In this document: one piece after another, positions 16,901 to 29,949 of the stretch | Layout: every line of letters begins with the position of its first letter | Numbering within the stretch: position 1 is the first letter of the stretch | Assembly: GCF_000002995.4 (NCBI RefSeq) | Contig: NW_025062479.1 | Span: 19,030,721-19,094,720 of the forward strand | Origin: Brugia malayi | Lineage: Eukaryota > Nematoda > Chromadorea > Rhabditida > Onchocercidae | Direction of reading: 5' to 3' | Length of the DNA: 64,000 nucleotides | The notes under the pieces: generated by a model | What the model saw: the letters and a program-made list of their open reading frames with translations, nothing else | The model's database searches: none | What the model was told of the DNA's origin: nothing | Program-made: the position numbers and the translations under genes

Positions 16901-19656
16901 TTGTTTGGGTCTCATAAGATAATAGATGGTAACTTGCATTTTGATTATTTATTAATTTGGCTGAAGTATTTTTAATCGATAATATCGGTTTCTCTTTCAA
17001 TTCTTCAGTTTGTTCCACTATTTTACCGTGCTGTTCATTTATCACTGATATTGGAAAACACTGTAATAAAAAAATGACAATATGAAAATGTGTTTAACTC
17101 GATCCAAATTGCAACTAATTCGAACTGAACCGAAGCTAAAGTATATCTGCGAACTTAAATCCTCGAGTTGTAGAGTATATTATAAAGTGCTGACCTATTT
17201 TCTCAATCAAATTTTATCGAATAAGTCCTCATTCTACACCATGTTGGAATAAAACCCAACAAATCGAATAAAACTTTGTAGTGTTTCCGAGGACATTTAA
17301 TTAAGGAGGATTTTTTCAGTAAAGTAAAAAACAGGTTTGAAAATGGTACATTATTTCTAAGATATTCTAACACAGTTTGTTCTATGATGCTTACAAATAA
17401 TATCAGAACTGGAATTAATAAAATAACAACAGTTATTTTTCATTTTTGAAAATCACTATGAGTTAGATGACACTACTGATTTAAATAAATGTTTGCTTAC
17501 TCAGATGTCTCAAACAAAAATGGGAAATCAACAATACATTAGAAATTGACGTGCTCCGTTTTCAAAAGCTCTCTCCATCGTTAAAATTTATGAAAGTTTA
17601 GAATTTACATAAAATAAGAGCACTTCTACGACAAGTTCATTGCTGACTTTCTTTTGAACAGATGCAAACGCAAGCTGGAAAATATTCACTCGCGTCAAAA
17701 TCATCTCAGAAATGATATAGCTTAATAATCAATCAGTATCTAATGAAACCTTTCGGCCCATCATTAGAACATATGGAATTTGACTAAGACAATAAGTTTA
17801 AAATAGGATGCAAAACAGTGGACCAGATCTTTTTTGATGATTATTTCCCAAAAATTTAACTTTGCAAGCTCAGGAGCGCAAGTGAAACATTCTTTAATAC
17901 ATTTGGCACTTTGCTTAAATTATTTCATATTAAAGGATAATGAATCGATAAATTTCACCTTATTATTAATGATTTTTGTAAAATTTAAATGTAAATCTTA
18001 CCGAATCATCTACAGTTGGAAATGTTGTAGAGATTGCAACTTTCTCCGAATCTTTTATATTCGAACCTGCCTAGCGCTATGGAGAAGTAACATGATTAAG
18101 TTAAATCATTTAAATTAACACAGAGAAGTTGTTTTGTTTGAACAGCATATATATTTGCGTTGTACATAGCTTTATCATGAATCATTGCATTTGTACTGGA
18201 AAAATAATCTTACATTAAGGTCATCTTTTGCAGTGCAAGAGATCTGTTTCGGTGCTTTTTCAATATCCACATTATTTTGTCGTAATAAACCAACAGTAAC
18301 AATTCCATTGATCATGTATAACAGTGCAGTGAAAATCGAACTGAGCCCAGCCAGCAGGAAGAACAAGTTATTCATCAACTAAACACTATTAGATTTTTAG
18401 ATAATTGAAGCAGCTATTGGTCGAACTTGACATTATACCTCTGGAGGCACACATTATTTAATATTAAGTTACTGATCGAGACAATGAAACATTACAATTT
18501 GTAAGTCAAATAATGATTCTATTTATAACTATTAAATATTTATTGCAAAATGCTAGAGATTACTACGACAAACAACTTCTACAAATTGTCTAGTCAAAAA
18601 TCAATGTGCCTAATCAAAAATCAATCTATTTAGTTCAATACCTGTTTTGTTCAGAATTCTGTACTCATTCTTAACTTCCTTATATAATTTAAGGCAAAAA
18701 AAGCATATTAGCAAATAATTAGAACTGTACCATACATTTTGAATAATTTTAATTTAATAACTATAGTGTATCGCTAGAAGCAAAAACCTCTGATAGTTCT
18801 TGAAAATTTTATCTAATGAAATAAAATTGTCGAAACTATTTTTTCCTGCACATTAAGTTGTATTTCATGAGATTAAAGATTTAAAAAGCAATTGTCAAGC
18901 ATTTTCCAATAATGAATACCACTTTGCATACTTATAGATAAATGAGTTATACTTCGTATCACTCATTTTAATCGCTACATTATCTGTATTCCTAGAAAAA
19001 TTGGAAAAGAACCTTGAAGAAACCGTAGAGTAATAAGATGCCGAAACCTAAGAAAACGACAGCCATTGTGAAACATATTGTAATTTCAACTCGCAGCCAG
19101 CTTCTTTCTACCATACTGTAGTACCTATCGCATCGATTCTTTTGATTTGGTGATCGCAGTATCAAATAAGTGCCTGAAGTAAATATCTCTGTCGGAGAAC
19201 TTATCACTGTATATATCATATGAATAGATAACCTTTCAATTTTTACCTCTTAATTAAAGTGATTTTGAACTTGAAAGAACAAAACAATAACGAGACCAGA
19301 ATATGAATTCCTACTGAGGAGGAATGCTCGATGATTTCAGTGTTGCTGAGATGTAGTCACTTTCTAATATTATCTTTTCTAATTAGAAAAATTGCATAAC
19401 TCAATAACAATTCCACATATTTATTTAGGACAAGTTCGGCAGATACCGTTCTTTTGCTTGTCTGTAATGTAATGCTTAATAGAAAGAATATAAATAGCTG
19501 AGGCAAAAGCAACATACCAAGAGGAGGTACTAGAAGACAAGATAATGTAAGCATCCATTGTGGACCTATATTATATAAGCAATAAACCACAAAAGCGGAA
19601 CAAATGAATTGGGAAATTTTCAACAGAATACGGGAAATTATTAGCATCGGTAACAT
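13924..19656 (-). CDS. Unrecognised multi-pass membrane protein with long cytoplasmic-type tail
   Basis: I do not recognise the family. Proposed exons, minus strand: 19518-19656, 19013-19206, 18214-18378, 18002-18070, 16899-17060, 16405-16700, 16109-16243, 15682-15876, 14875-15072, 14605-14752, 14244-14398, 13924-14027; about 585 residues. The N-terminal 165 residues hold three or four hydrophobic segments (around FICSAFVVYCLY, ITICFTMAVVFLGFGILLLY, and LFFLLAGLSSIFTALLYM followed by IVTVGLL), with a loop containing RSPNQKNRCDRYY. The remainder is hydrophilic, rich in Ser, Asn, Asp and Arg. The ATG at 19656 directly follows TTTCAG, suggesting a trans-spliced start. Most junctions are phase-consistent, but the join of 16109-16243 to 15682-15876 is off by one base, so an exon or border there is missing or wrong. 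The last two exons are less certain: exon 14605-14752 could instead read on to a stop near 14428. Confidence 0.6.
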
Positions 19657-22120
19657 CTGAAACTCATATTTAGTAATTTTTTATCATAACTACAAGAAAT
19701 TTTTACAAATGCCTAAGTACTTTATGGAGAGAAAAAAGATGAAAAGCAGGCAGAAATGAGAGTTCAATGTTAGCCGTTTTCTTTGCTTAGGCAACAAGGA
19801 AAAATATGCCTTCTGTTATCCTACCACTAAGTGAACAAAAAATCACTCGATCTTATTGCTGTTCGCACGAATTTCACTTGTTTCAGAACTTATTTCAGCT
19901 TTTCAAAAAGTTATATAATTTACAATAGTCAGATGAGCAAATCAGGAAAGAAATTGAGCATTTGTGAAAAAAAAAAAAAACACATACAACTCAAAAGAAG
20001 AACTCTATGTGTTTAATAATTTTAATACATTTAATTTTCTAATAGAACACTGTTTTGACTTCATTCTTTTTGAACTTATTTGCACAATTTTAAAACATTT
20101 CACCAGTGCGATAGACTTGCCCATAATGCGGCTTTATCCAGCAACAATATATTAAGATGGTGGACTGTCTCGAAAAGGTTTATGACGTCCTCAACACTTC
20201 CCTTTCCGCTCATTCTCATTAATTTTTAAGTCGCTGGATCGAATCTCATAACTGTTTATTTTGTCATAAAATGAATGAAAATTCACCACTCAATCATAAT
20301 TTATGTACGGCATCAATTTTCATTTCTATCTAATTGAAAAACGCACTTTCACTTTTACTCTTTCAACGTCATAATGGACAGCAGCGCATTTTGTCAATTA
20401 CAGATGAATGCAACAACTGAGATATTCAAAACTAACTGGAGTACAATACGGTGCATACTTGCTAGAAATAAAGATAAAAAAAAGTCCATTAAGAATTAAA
20501 TATGGTAATTTAGATGTAGTCAGTGATTTATCTTATATTATCAGAGTTATACATCAGGCTTGAATCACTCTTCTGCTCCATTTAATTCTTTGGTGATCAT
20601 CTTATATTTTAAACGTTGAAGTGCTGTACCAGAATCTTCTCCATTTGGAAATCAAAACACTCAAATGAAATCAACTAATGGATCCAAGGTCAAACCAGAG
20701 AAGTTGATAGTTGTCTCGAAGACTCAATTTTCGTTACATAGATAATTAATGTTGAATTCATCGGAAATGCAAATAAAGTTGTTAATTGTGATTTTTTTCA
20801 TATGTACAAAAAAAGCTCGATAAGTTCAATAAAGTTTGTTTTTCAATCTTCTAACGCTTGATGATGCTAGTGTTAAAAGTTAAACTAAACAAGGAGTAAT
20901 CAAGTTTTGCAGTGAAATAATGCAATCCTAAATATTTCAGTAGAAAAGGGAGTAATAATTATAACATTAGCACTAATGGTAGATATACATTTCTGCTCCT
21001 GTCCATCTTGGTGGATGTCAATACAGTAACGACTTCTGCAAAGAGTGATGACATGGGGAAGCAACAAGTTACATTCATCTGCTTCCAGACCGAACAAAGC
21101 AAACATGTTTTTCGAGAATAATAAATACGACAATGATTTATATACATGTATGGATGGGTAATCGCGGAATTAGACGAGTAAATGGTCAAATGGTCACTAG
21201 GTAATCTACCAAAACATCAAAGTGAACTCTGTGTAATTGAGGTATTGAACAAGTGCAGAAAGAAGAAAAGAGAAAAAGAATACTAGATCGATTCATAGTT
21301 TTTCAAGATGTAGAAGTGTTTTGATCTTTCACAACAATTAACATCAACTCTCAACCTCCAAAATTATTTGGTTCTGTTTTGGAGGACTTCCAGCCCTACT
21401 TCGGTTTCACTTGTCATATTGAGAAGGAATAAAACACGAATAAAACAACGCATAACTCAAATGTTCACTTAAATGCGATTCTGGATAAGCCATGAACTGA
21501 TTTTAAATCATCTCAGACTAATCACTTCTCTAATTTTAATATGTCCATTCATAACGTAATAATTTACAATTTCAGATTTCGAAAGCATGCTGCAATGCTA
21601 TCACCAAAGTTAGATGCGCTTTAGATATCTCAAAGTGTCGAATGCAAAAACAACAAAGCTTAACAAAAATTATGTGACATTTCAATATGTCAGAAGCGAT
21701 GATTTCTGGAATGGGTGACAAAGTACCAAATAACAGCACAGCTGCATTCGGCGCTTTGTGACAACAGGTCCGGGAAATCTGCAAAAGGTAACACATTCAA
21801 TTTATTATTCGTTTCCACAAATTATCTATACTGCTATCTTTATAACGTAAGCAATGCGCAGCTACTTCAGTAAACAAATAAGTTGCAAAGGACAAGTTTA
21901 ATAGGAAAATAGCCCAAGCGGTACTGTCCTTTAGAGAAAAGCAATTACATGGAACTCATTGATGTCACAAAGACTAAATTAACTGTAATGAACCATTTAA
22001 ACACGCAAAAATAATATACAAGAAGTGGTAGAGAAAGCAAAGTGCGAACGAATCATCCCGCCACTGGCATAAGACATCAACGGCATCATGTCACATGTAT
22101 CAATGCGCTTCAAATCTTGC

Positions 22121-22128
22121 ATGTGTGT

Positions 22129-22173
<45 letters not shown>

Positions 22174-22234
22174 TGTGTGTGTGTATGTGTGTGTGTGTAT
22201 GTGTGTGTGTGTGTATGTGTATGTGTGTGTGTAT
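22121..22234. repeat. (TG)n microsatellite with TA interruptions
   Basis: About 114 bases of alternating TG, interrupted by single TA units. The Cys/Val ORF across it is an artefact of the repeat. Confidence 0.97.
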
Positions 22235-25052
22235 TAGTTGATTAGTTCGGAAAAGTATATTAAAATGCATTAACTAAGTAATAGAATAATTTTGGTTTTT
22301 TGACTTATTTGAGTGTTTTTGTTTTCTTTTTTGTTCACTTATAAACAATCCAAGTATGACAAGTGTGAAGGTAAGAGTGATTAACTATAAAAGTTTGGAA
22401 TTTTTCAATTAATTAAAATAATTAGAATGTAGGGAGAAACACGTTAGCAACATTTCAGTATACGCAAACTGAAAAACGTATAGATTTTAAATTTATAGCA
22501 GGAGGAAGACATGTTCCTGATTCGAGCAATACAAATAAAAGCAGAATTACGATCACATCAAGGTGTAGTGAGGTTCTTCCGTCTCCGATTTATTTATCGG
22601 GAACATTCCGCCAAATTATAAAAAAAAAGAATGAAGATAATGGACCTGTTTTTTATTTCTTAGAATGAAAGTGGAAATCAATGAATTAAAAGCTGAAGAA
22701 CGAAGTCCAACTGAAGAATTCTTGCTTAACTTGATTTCTAACAATTCCTAATAATCACACAATAAATTAACTAGGATTGCTTGTTTGCCGTTGGACAAAT
22801 ATTCTAATGTCTTTTTCCTTCTTGAATTATGTATCTACTTATACATGTAATGGAGAGCAAAAATTCCTAAAATCTGCGTTATATCTTGGTAGTTTCCTGC
22901 AAGATAACTTTCGACATACTATAATAATTCGACAAAAAAAAAAAAAAACGAATTATAATGATATATCAGAATAAAGTTGTATTAAATTTAAAGGATGTCT
23001 TAATTTAATATTCCTTGGACAGATATGAAACTGTTCCATACCTAGCACCCACCCATCTTCCATTTATAGCTGAGCTTATCTGCATTGTCTTTAATGTCAC
23101 AGTTTTTAATAAAGAGTCTGTGTTCTTTTATTTTAACCCAAATCTGCATGCAATATCGAAACATTGTAGAGGTTTCCTAACCTAACATTCAGTCTTATGT
23201 TAAACTTAACTAAGTAAAGAGTAAAGATCATTCGACAGGTAGGTCTTTACTCATTTAATCATACGCTTGTTGTAAAACAATGCATAATATACAAGAATTT
23301 AAACTATAATTCGTTTGCTCTCTTGCGCTCATTTCATTCCACTCATTTAAATCCTTTACTTGACTTTCTCATCAAGTTATTTCTTTCTCTTCACTCCTAG
23401 ATGAATTCTAAGAAATTATTAGTATATTGTTTGTGTAGATTACTAATACTTATGTGTCATAATTCGTTAACAGCGAATAAAAATCGTGGCAACAAATCCT
23501 TCTCAATACATTCGTCTATACCAATTTCAGATCACAATTAGGAAACATTCCCTAAGAATGATCTCCACAAGGTCAAATTAATGGATTTAAATGAATTTTA
23601 TGTATTTATGGTTTATGACATAAAACGGCTTTATATAACAAAAAAGTTTTTCCCTATACTAAATGGCTTGACATCTGTATTACGAATCATTTCAGGTCAA
23701 TCAAATCAAGTTACTTCTAAATAATCATCAAAGGGTGCATTTTCTAAGCTAATGGATTTAACGGAATTATCACAGATTTATTGATTTATTTTTAAGTCAT
23801 TTTTCACTCAAAAAATAGCTCAGTTACAAATGTTTTAATGCCAGTAAAAAATTGTAAAGTCTTAAATATAGCAGTCAGTAATCACTTCACCGGATCCTTC
23901 CTCTGAGGTCTTGTATCTGCTATATGAAATCTTTGTTTCGGAACGAATAAATGTTCGAATTAGTTTATTGGATAAAATATTCTTTGCCAATCCGTTTTAA
24001 AATTGTGAAATATAATTGTATAGCGAAATATTTTTAAACATTCCATATTTCATAAATGAAGGAGTTTCATTCTGTTTCGGATGTGAACTTCCGCAGATTT
24101 TAAGAAAAAAATAATACAGAAAATTTTGAAGACCATGGTTTGAAAATCACCATTTGTTAAGCGAGATTGGTTTTAATGATGTTGTGACTTTTCTTCTTTC
24201 TGTGAAAAAATTTTTCGAATTGAAACGATGAGAAATATTCCTCAATCGTTGTTATTATTTCTAAAAAGTTTCTATTATTTGCTTTTTAGCTGATGCCCTG
24301 TTTTAAATTAACTGTATATGAATCATAATTGAAATGAACCTAACGGGTGCTAGGAAATATCATGCGGGTGGAACATTTTTAATTATAAGGAAAATATGAA
24401 AGCATCTTAAAGTTCAAATCAGGAAAGCAGTCGATATTTCATTACAAACTTATTGTTTTCTACAAATTTTTTTCTGAATGATGAATTATGGCTTAAAGAA
24501 TATTTCAAAAGTAAACATTTTGAATATTTGGAAGAACTGCAATTCAGATTTTGAATCGGATTACTTTTGAAGTGTAAATATGAGTGTTTTTTCGTCATGC
24601 AAAATTAGATTATATTCTATTTTTTCAGTGCATGAGTTTTTGATTCTTTGTGAAATGGACCAGACATGCATTCTAATAGTTAACCAATAACCAACTGGTA
24701 CATTTCATTCAAATCTCGAAGTTTTTCGCTAGGTATTCAGTAAAATTAATTGGTAAGACTAAAGTCGCTACATTTAAAGAGAGAAAGCAAATTAGATGTT
24801 TTTTTCTTAAATAAGCCAGAATTATGTCCGAAAGGTAGAAAACGAATGATTTATTAGCACCATATTTAACAAAATCGTCTGTCCTAAATTTTCCATATTA
24901 TCGGAAGACTAGAAAATAAAAGGGTTAAGGCAATGTCCCTAAGAAGAACAAGGTCGACCAAAAATCGCAAAAATAATCGGTCAGAAAAGACAGTCTTTTA
25001 TTGCTATTGTTCATTAATGCATTTTTTCGATTTCGTTTATTTTATTTTACGT

Positions 25053-25054
<2 letters not shown>

Positions 25055-25087
<33 letters not shown>
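25055..25087. repeat. (TA)n microsatellite
   Basis: About 16 uninterrupted TA units in intergenic sequence. Confidence 0.95.
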
Positions 25088-25089
<2 letters not shown>

Positions 25090-26038
25090 GTTGAAAAAAA
25101 GGTAAATGATAATTAGATTAACACCACTTTACCGAGGAACTGACCAGACTAGGAGTACAAAAAGGCCGAGTAAACTACACGAAGGTAATTAAATAGCTGA
25201 AACACAGAAGTAAATTTATGAAAAAGGCTTTACCATCCTTCTTCACTATTCCAATTAAATAATTTTGCTTCAAAAATATGAGAAAAGCTTCAAAGAAGAA
25301 ATATTCAAGCAGAATAAAGCCATAATCAATAAATTATTATTATTAGCGATAAGGATCAGCAACAAGTTGTCTTCACTGAAAATTGTTAATTAAATTCGAT
25401 TTAATTACTAGATATGACGCTATTTTATGAACACATGGATCAGTTATTAAATTAGCACTGAAAATTTCTCATTCATTCAATAAGGGTATTTACTTTCTTG
25501 GATGCAAATCATAACTTGTTCAATTATATTGATTGCGGCAAATCTCTGCCTCTATCTTGCCCTAATTTTGATTTCTTGCAATTCATTTTCACCTCTGTTT
25601 CTCGCTTTAGATTTTGTCTATGATAATTTTATTACCAGTTCACACAGATTATTGATTTCCTTATTGACACATAAATTTGATTTCAATGTATAATTACTTC
25701 TTGTCAATAACTACTTTTTTTAATCAGATCTAAGTACTAACAGTTTAATGTTGCTTGGAAAAGAAAGTATTAATCCGGGATCGGGTAAGTGTTTTTAAGA
25801 TACAAATGATAAACAAGTTGATTTTTTTTTTTTTTTTTTTTAACTAGACACTTTCACATTTTTCTTCTCTTCTTTAATAATTTAAAATTTCTTTTACTCA
25901 GATCATTCTAAAATTAATAGTTTGCAAATTTATAAAGTCTTTAGAAGCAGGAAACTTCTTGAAAGAATCGAAGCAATGTCATTAAAAAAAGAATGTACTG
26001 AAATTAAAAGTTTGAATTCCTGAAATGATTCCAGGATA

Positions 26039-27983
26039 ATGTTGCTATATGTGTTATTACTATTGTTATGTAGTGAATATCATGGTCACGGGGAATTCAC
26101 CCATCATTTCAACGATTTCCTAAGAAGGAAGTACGGTATGAAGACACAAAAACTCTTAGAAAGGCTCGATATGGGCCTTAGTCTTTGGGGCAGTTTTGGT
26201 GGAAAGATGGATGAAAACGATCCCGTAAACAAAAGAGTCAGTTTGATTCTTTAGCAGCCCTATTTTACTATCCGATTAATATTTGACATATTTGAAATTT
26301 GATGGATCATAAAATTTTCAGCCAGTGCTTTTTGTGCATGGAGCGCTTTCACGTGCTGCCGTATTCTTGAAACATCGCGAGTATTTTATTTATAGAGGGT
26401 ACTCTTGGTCGGAACTGTATGCTACATCATACGGAAACGGTTTAAACTCAGCTATTTTCGATGGCGTTCATTGCAAATACGTCAAACAAGTAGGTATATA
26501 ACGATTCACATTTTCCCACTAAGATCACTGATACGAGGACATTTCCTGTCCTACTTGATGTCTTTCACCGGTCTTCTCATCATGATGAATCCTCTTCCTT
26601 ACTCAGGAAACACAGACATTTCCACAATTCATTTAGCACGGTTGCACATACAAAATGATCCGGATAATAACCAAGTAGGAGATGGGAAAAATCGATCAGT
26701 AGAATGTATTTTCAATTTCAGACTTCCTTAACGATCTTGGAGGTGAACTTTTTAGGGTAGATATTAGACAGCTCCATTTTAACTTAAATCTTTGAAACAG
26801 TTTCAGAATTCCAAATCTTGAATTTCAGATTCGTCAGATGTTATTAGCTGTGAATAACTATACGAAAAAGACAGTCGATATCATCGCGCATTCCATGGGT
26901 TCAACGGTTTCAAGAAAGGCTATTCTAGGCTCTTCTTGCTTTGATACTGGTGAATTGCTTGGTGCTCCTTTGACTCAACTGGTCCGCTTAATAAATTTTC
27001 TGCAATATTTATAAACACATTATGAAACTTTCGACCTTCTTTTCAGTAGTTTACTTGATACATTTATATATTTCTTTGCTTGTCAAGACTTTTATTCATT
27101 TTAATACATTTCCATCAAATATTCGAGAATTCATTATTCGAAATGACCCCAAACTTCACTTCAGGAATATTAAATTCCAATGTATTTTTGCATGATGCGT
27201 GGTCGCCAATTTAGCGGTCTTGTTCTCAAAGAATTGAATCGCTTTTTTGTCTTTTTATGAAAATTGAAAATCAGGAATATTTGCAGGTGAATACATTTGT
27301 AACTGTCGGTGGCACAAATCATGGTTTGCAGACATGTCCCTTAATTGTCCCTCTTTGCGGTAGCATCTCGTCTCTACACTGCAGCTCCAAACTTATGGTT
27401 AGAAAAGAAAATTAATTTTATTGGTCCACAAACGGTCCTTTTCTCTTTATCTTACTACCAAACTTCTTTTTTAAACAGTGCAGCTTCTACTACTATTTAG
27501 TATCATAAGACTAAGTAAGGTATATTCCATAGCAATATATTTAACTCGTCTAGCACATCCTCAAACTATATTTGTCCTCTCCTATATTTGAAAATTTTCA
27601 TTTTTTGAAATTTGTTTAGTCATGTTCATGACAAAATGCTCTGATAACTAAGGAACAATTTACTTCACAGAATTTCTGTTTTAGGAATCTCATTTCAGAA
27701 AGAACTGAATTCGCAAGCATATCGTTTCGAGGGACACAGCTCTTACGACATACACAGTCTAAGCGATACGATTATCGGCCTCCGCTGTTGCAACGAAAGT
27801 TGTGGTGTCTTACCCAATCGTAATGAATCTTTCAAGGTCGCCGATCTGGACCACTTTATGCTCCTATCGGAAACTATTACATTACAACTATCACTTTTAA
27901 AACAAACAGACGGACGAAATAGTGGTAATAGTATCACCAGAACAGATGACATCGATTTTGATGATGATATCAAATATCGTTAA
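26039..27983 (+). CDS. Secreted class 2 (LIPS-type) triacylglycerol lipase
   Basis: Alpha/beta-hydrolase of the lipase class 2 family, expanded in nematodes as lips genes, predicted to hydrolyse lipid esters outside the cell or in the gut lumen. Exons: 26039-26236, 26322-26489, 26829-26981, 27287-27397, 27699-27983, all phase 0; 304 residues. Residues 1-18 (MLLYVLLLLLCSEYHGHG) look like a signal peptide. LGLS-like SLWGSFGGK leads to PVLFVHGALSR (oxyanion region near 67-77), ELYATSYGNG, and the nucleophile elbow IIAHSMGST with Ser144. GAPLTQL, TVGGTNHGLQTCP and ADLDHFMLL (likely catalytic His) follow as in the family. Paired Cys residues near the C-terminus fit a secreted protein. The elbow reads Ala-His-Ser-Met-Gly rather than Gly-x-Ser-x-Gly. 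Donors GTCAGT and GTCCGC are weak but the frame supports them. An AATAAA lies at 28157-28162. Confidence 0.88.
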
Positions 27984-29949
27984 AAACAAAGTCAATCTTA
28001 AATGAAACATTGCAACCAAAGCAAAAGATTTCCTATGGAATTTATAATTATAAACAGATGATATCGATCTTGAAGTACTGGTACAAAATCTTCAGAAGGA
28101 TTTCTGTTTTTACCTCTGGAAATTTTTCCTTATGTTTTAACTTATAACCTTAAACTAATAAAACTTGCATAATTTAGTTATCAGTTCATGCCGTAAAAAT
28201 ATCTGTTAAGTTATAGGGATCTTTTCAAAATTTCTTATGATTTTCCTGACTAATAAACACACTATAACTTAAATATAATTTTATAAATAAAGGGTTTCCA
28301 GCAGTCTTTTTTAAAAATGATAAAGGCATTTATCTTGACAATCTCACTTCTGTTTTTGAGTCGCTTTTTTTTCGACTGACTTGTAGCAAACTAAAAGGAT
28401 TAAATACGGGGAATTAACAGTGACAGCGATTTTCCAAAAAATTGTGTAAATAAATATATGGTGAGTTAGCAAAGCAAACATTTGACAAAATTATTGAAGT
28501 ATTTGTTGTTTGAAAAGTCTGAGGAGTTGAAGAACTTGGAAAATCGTAGAATTTTATGACGGATAAAAGAACATCTGCTATCGTTGGAGGTCTACGAATT
28601 TAGGTAATCATGGAAGAGAAACTAATCACTGTCGAGTATTTCTGACGCATGTCCCAGGATTTGCACAAATAATTTGCTCACAAATACTTGAAGAACGGAA
28701 AGTCAGCTGTGCTGCTATGGTTTGTAGAAAAAGATTTTGATACTGATAGTCCTAGAAATAAAAGTGTTCAAATCTTCATAGGTATGTCAAATAGGTTGCA
28801 GGCTATATACTGATGGTTCAGTTTACTCGAACGGACCGATCAGTCACTCAGGTTGCCACTACTCAATTATCACATTTAATTCGAAACATCAAAAACAATT
28901 AGTATTAATCAATGTCACCATTCAATGGTCTTTAACGATGGATATATTTCTCAGTTCAAAAATCAGGAAATTCTTGAAAAATGTTACTCCCTCTGTCATC
29001 TTCGTTTTTGTAAATCTAAAAGACAAAAAGAAATTTTCTCCATATCGAAGACGGGAACGATGATAATGAAGAGATATTTATTTATAGTTACAGAGTTTAT
29101 TTCGTTTATGTGGCCAGATAATATAAATTGTGATGTAAACGTGGGGAAGAACTGATTTCAAAAAGATAAATCCCAATTTTTGTTTTTTCAAAGACTGGCT
29201 GAAAAAGTGTTTTTACGTGATAACGACGTCGAAATATCCCTGTTTTACGACCACTGTTAATTGCTTCCGTACGAGTGCTTCCTTTTGTACACTCAACTGG
29301 TTATTGCTACAGTTAATAAAATTGTTTTAAAACATACTCAGTTGCTACTTTTAGAAATAATTTGAAGATTTTCTTGATTTTCCCAGTAGGATCGCAATGC
29401 TTTTCTTACCAAACATTAGGGGTTGAAAACATTAGACTTAGAAAATCAATAACTAAAAGCCATGCTATCTCCCCTTTATTTATCGCACCTCATTGCCATA
29501 AATCATTGCAGGAGTTTTATTAAGATCTATCGATGGATTGATCGAGCAGATGACGCTAGCAGAGAACAATAGAACCAACGAAATATGCATACATAGGCAG
29601 AAGTATAGTTCTCGTTGGAGAAGAAAAAGGAGTATTGGTAGAGGTTTGTTGCCGATTTGCAACAAGATTTTTTCCAGTTGTGGAGGGGGTGAACCTGGTG
29701 GGATCAGAGGTGGGACCTAAGCGGTAGCAGTGAGAGGTGTAAGGATGTGACATTTTTCTTGCGTTGTTCAGAAGAAAACATCTCGCTGTTTAATTAGCAT
29801 TTTTAGTCGAGAAATATACAAAAATTGTTAACTCATAGAGTTACTTCTAGTTTTGAGCTATTTGGATTCGGCTTCTCCTCTTTCATTACTAACAGTTCAA
29901 ATGAAAATTCTTTTTGTCTTTTTTTTCTTTTTTTTTTTTTTGCAGGACA
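27984..29949. other. Intergenic region between lipase and SYF1
   Basis: About 2 kb containing the lipase 3' UTR and SYF1 promoter. No family-like coding sequence. A purine-rich, GC-richer stretch (about 29590-29750) and a tiny minus-strand ORF with a signal-peptide-like start (29480-29590) are noted as findings. Confidence 0.45.
29917..29945 (+). promoter_or_regulatory. Probable trans-splice acceptor of SYF1
   Basis: A long T-rich tract ends in TTTTTTGCAG four bases before the SYF1 ATG at 29950, with no upstream exon seen. This is the expected form of a spliced-leader acceptor; the role is inferred. Confidence 0.5.

Larger units (their letters stand above)
19657..26038. other. Gene-poor region between the membrane-protein gene and the lipase
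   Basis: About 6.4 kb with no confident gene. It includes a TG microsatellite and a TA microsatellite. Two stretches on the minus strand (20900-21133 and about 21700-21790) have higher GC and protein-like reading but no family match; see findings. The rest is AT-rich with short random ORFs. Confidence 0.45.

Noticed and set aside
22042..22245. ORF of Cys-Val repeats
   Set aside because: Translation of the TG microsatellite.
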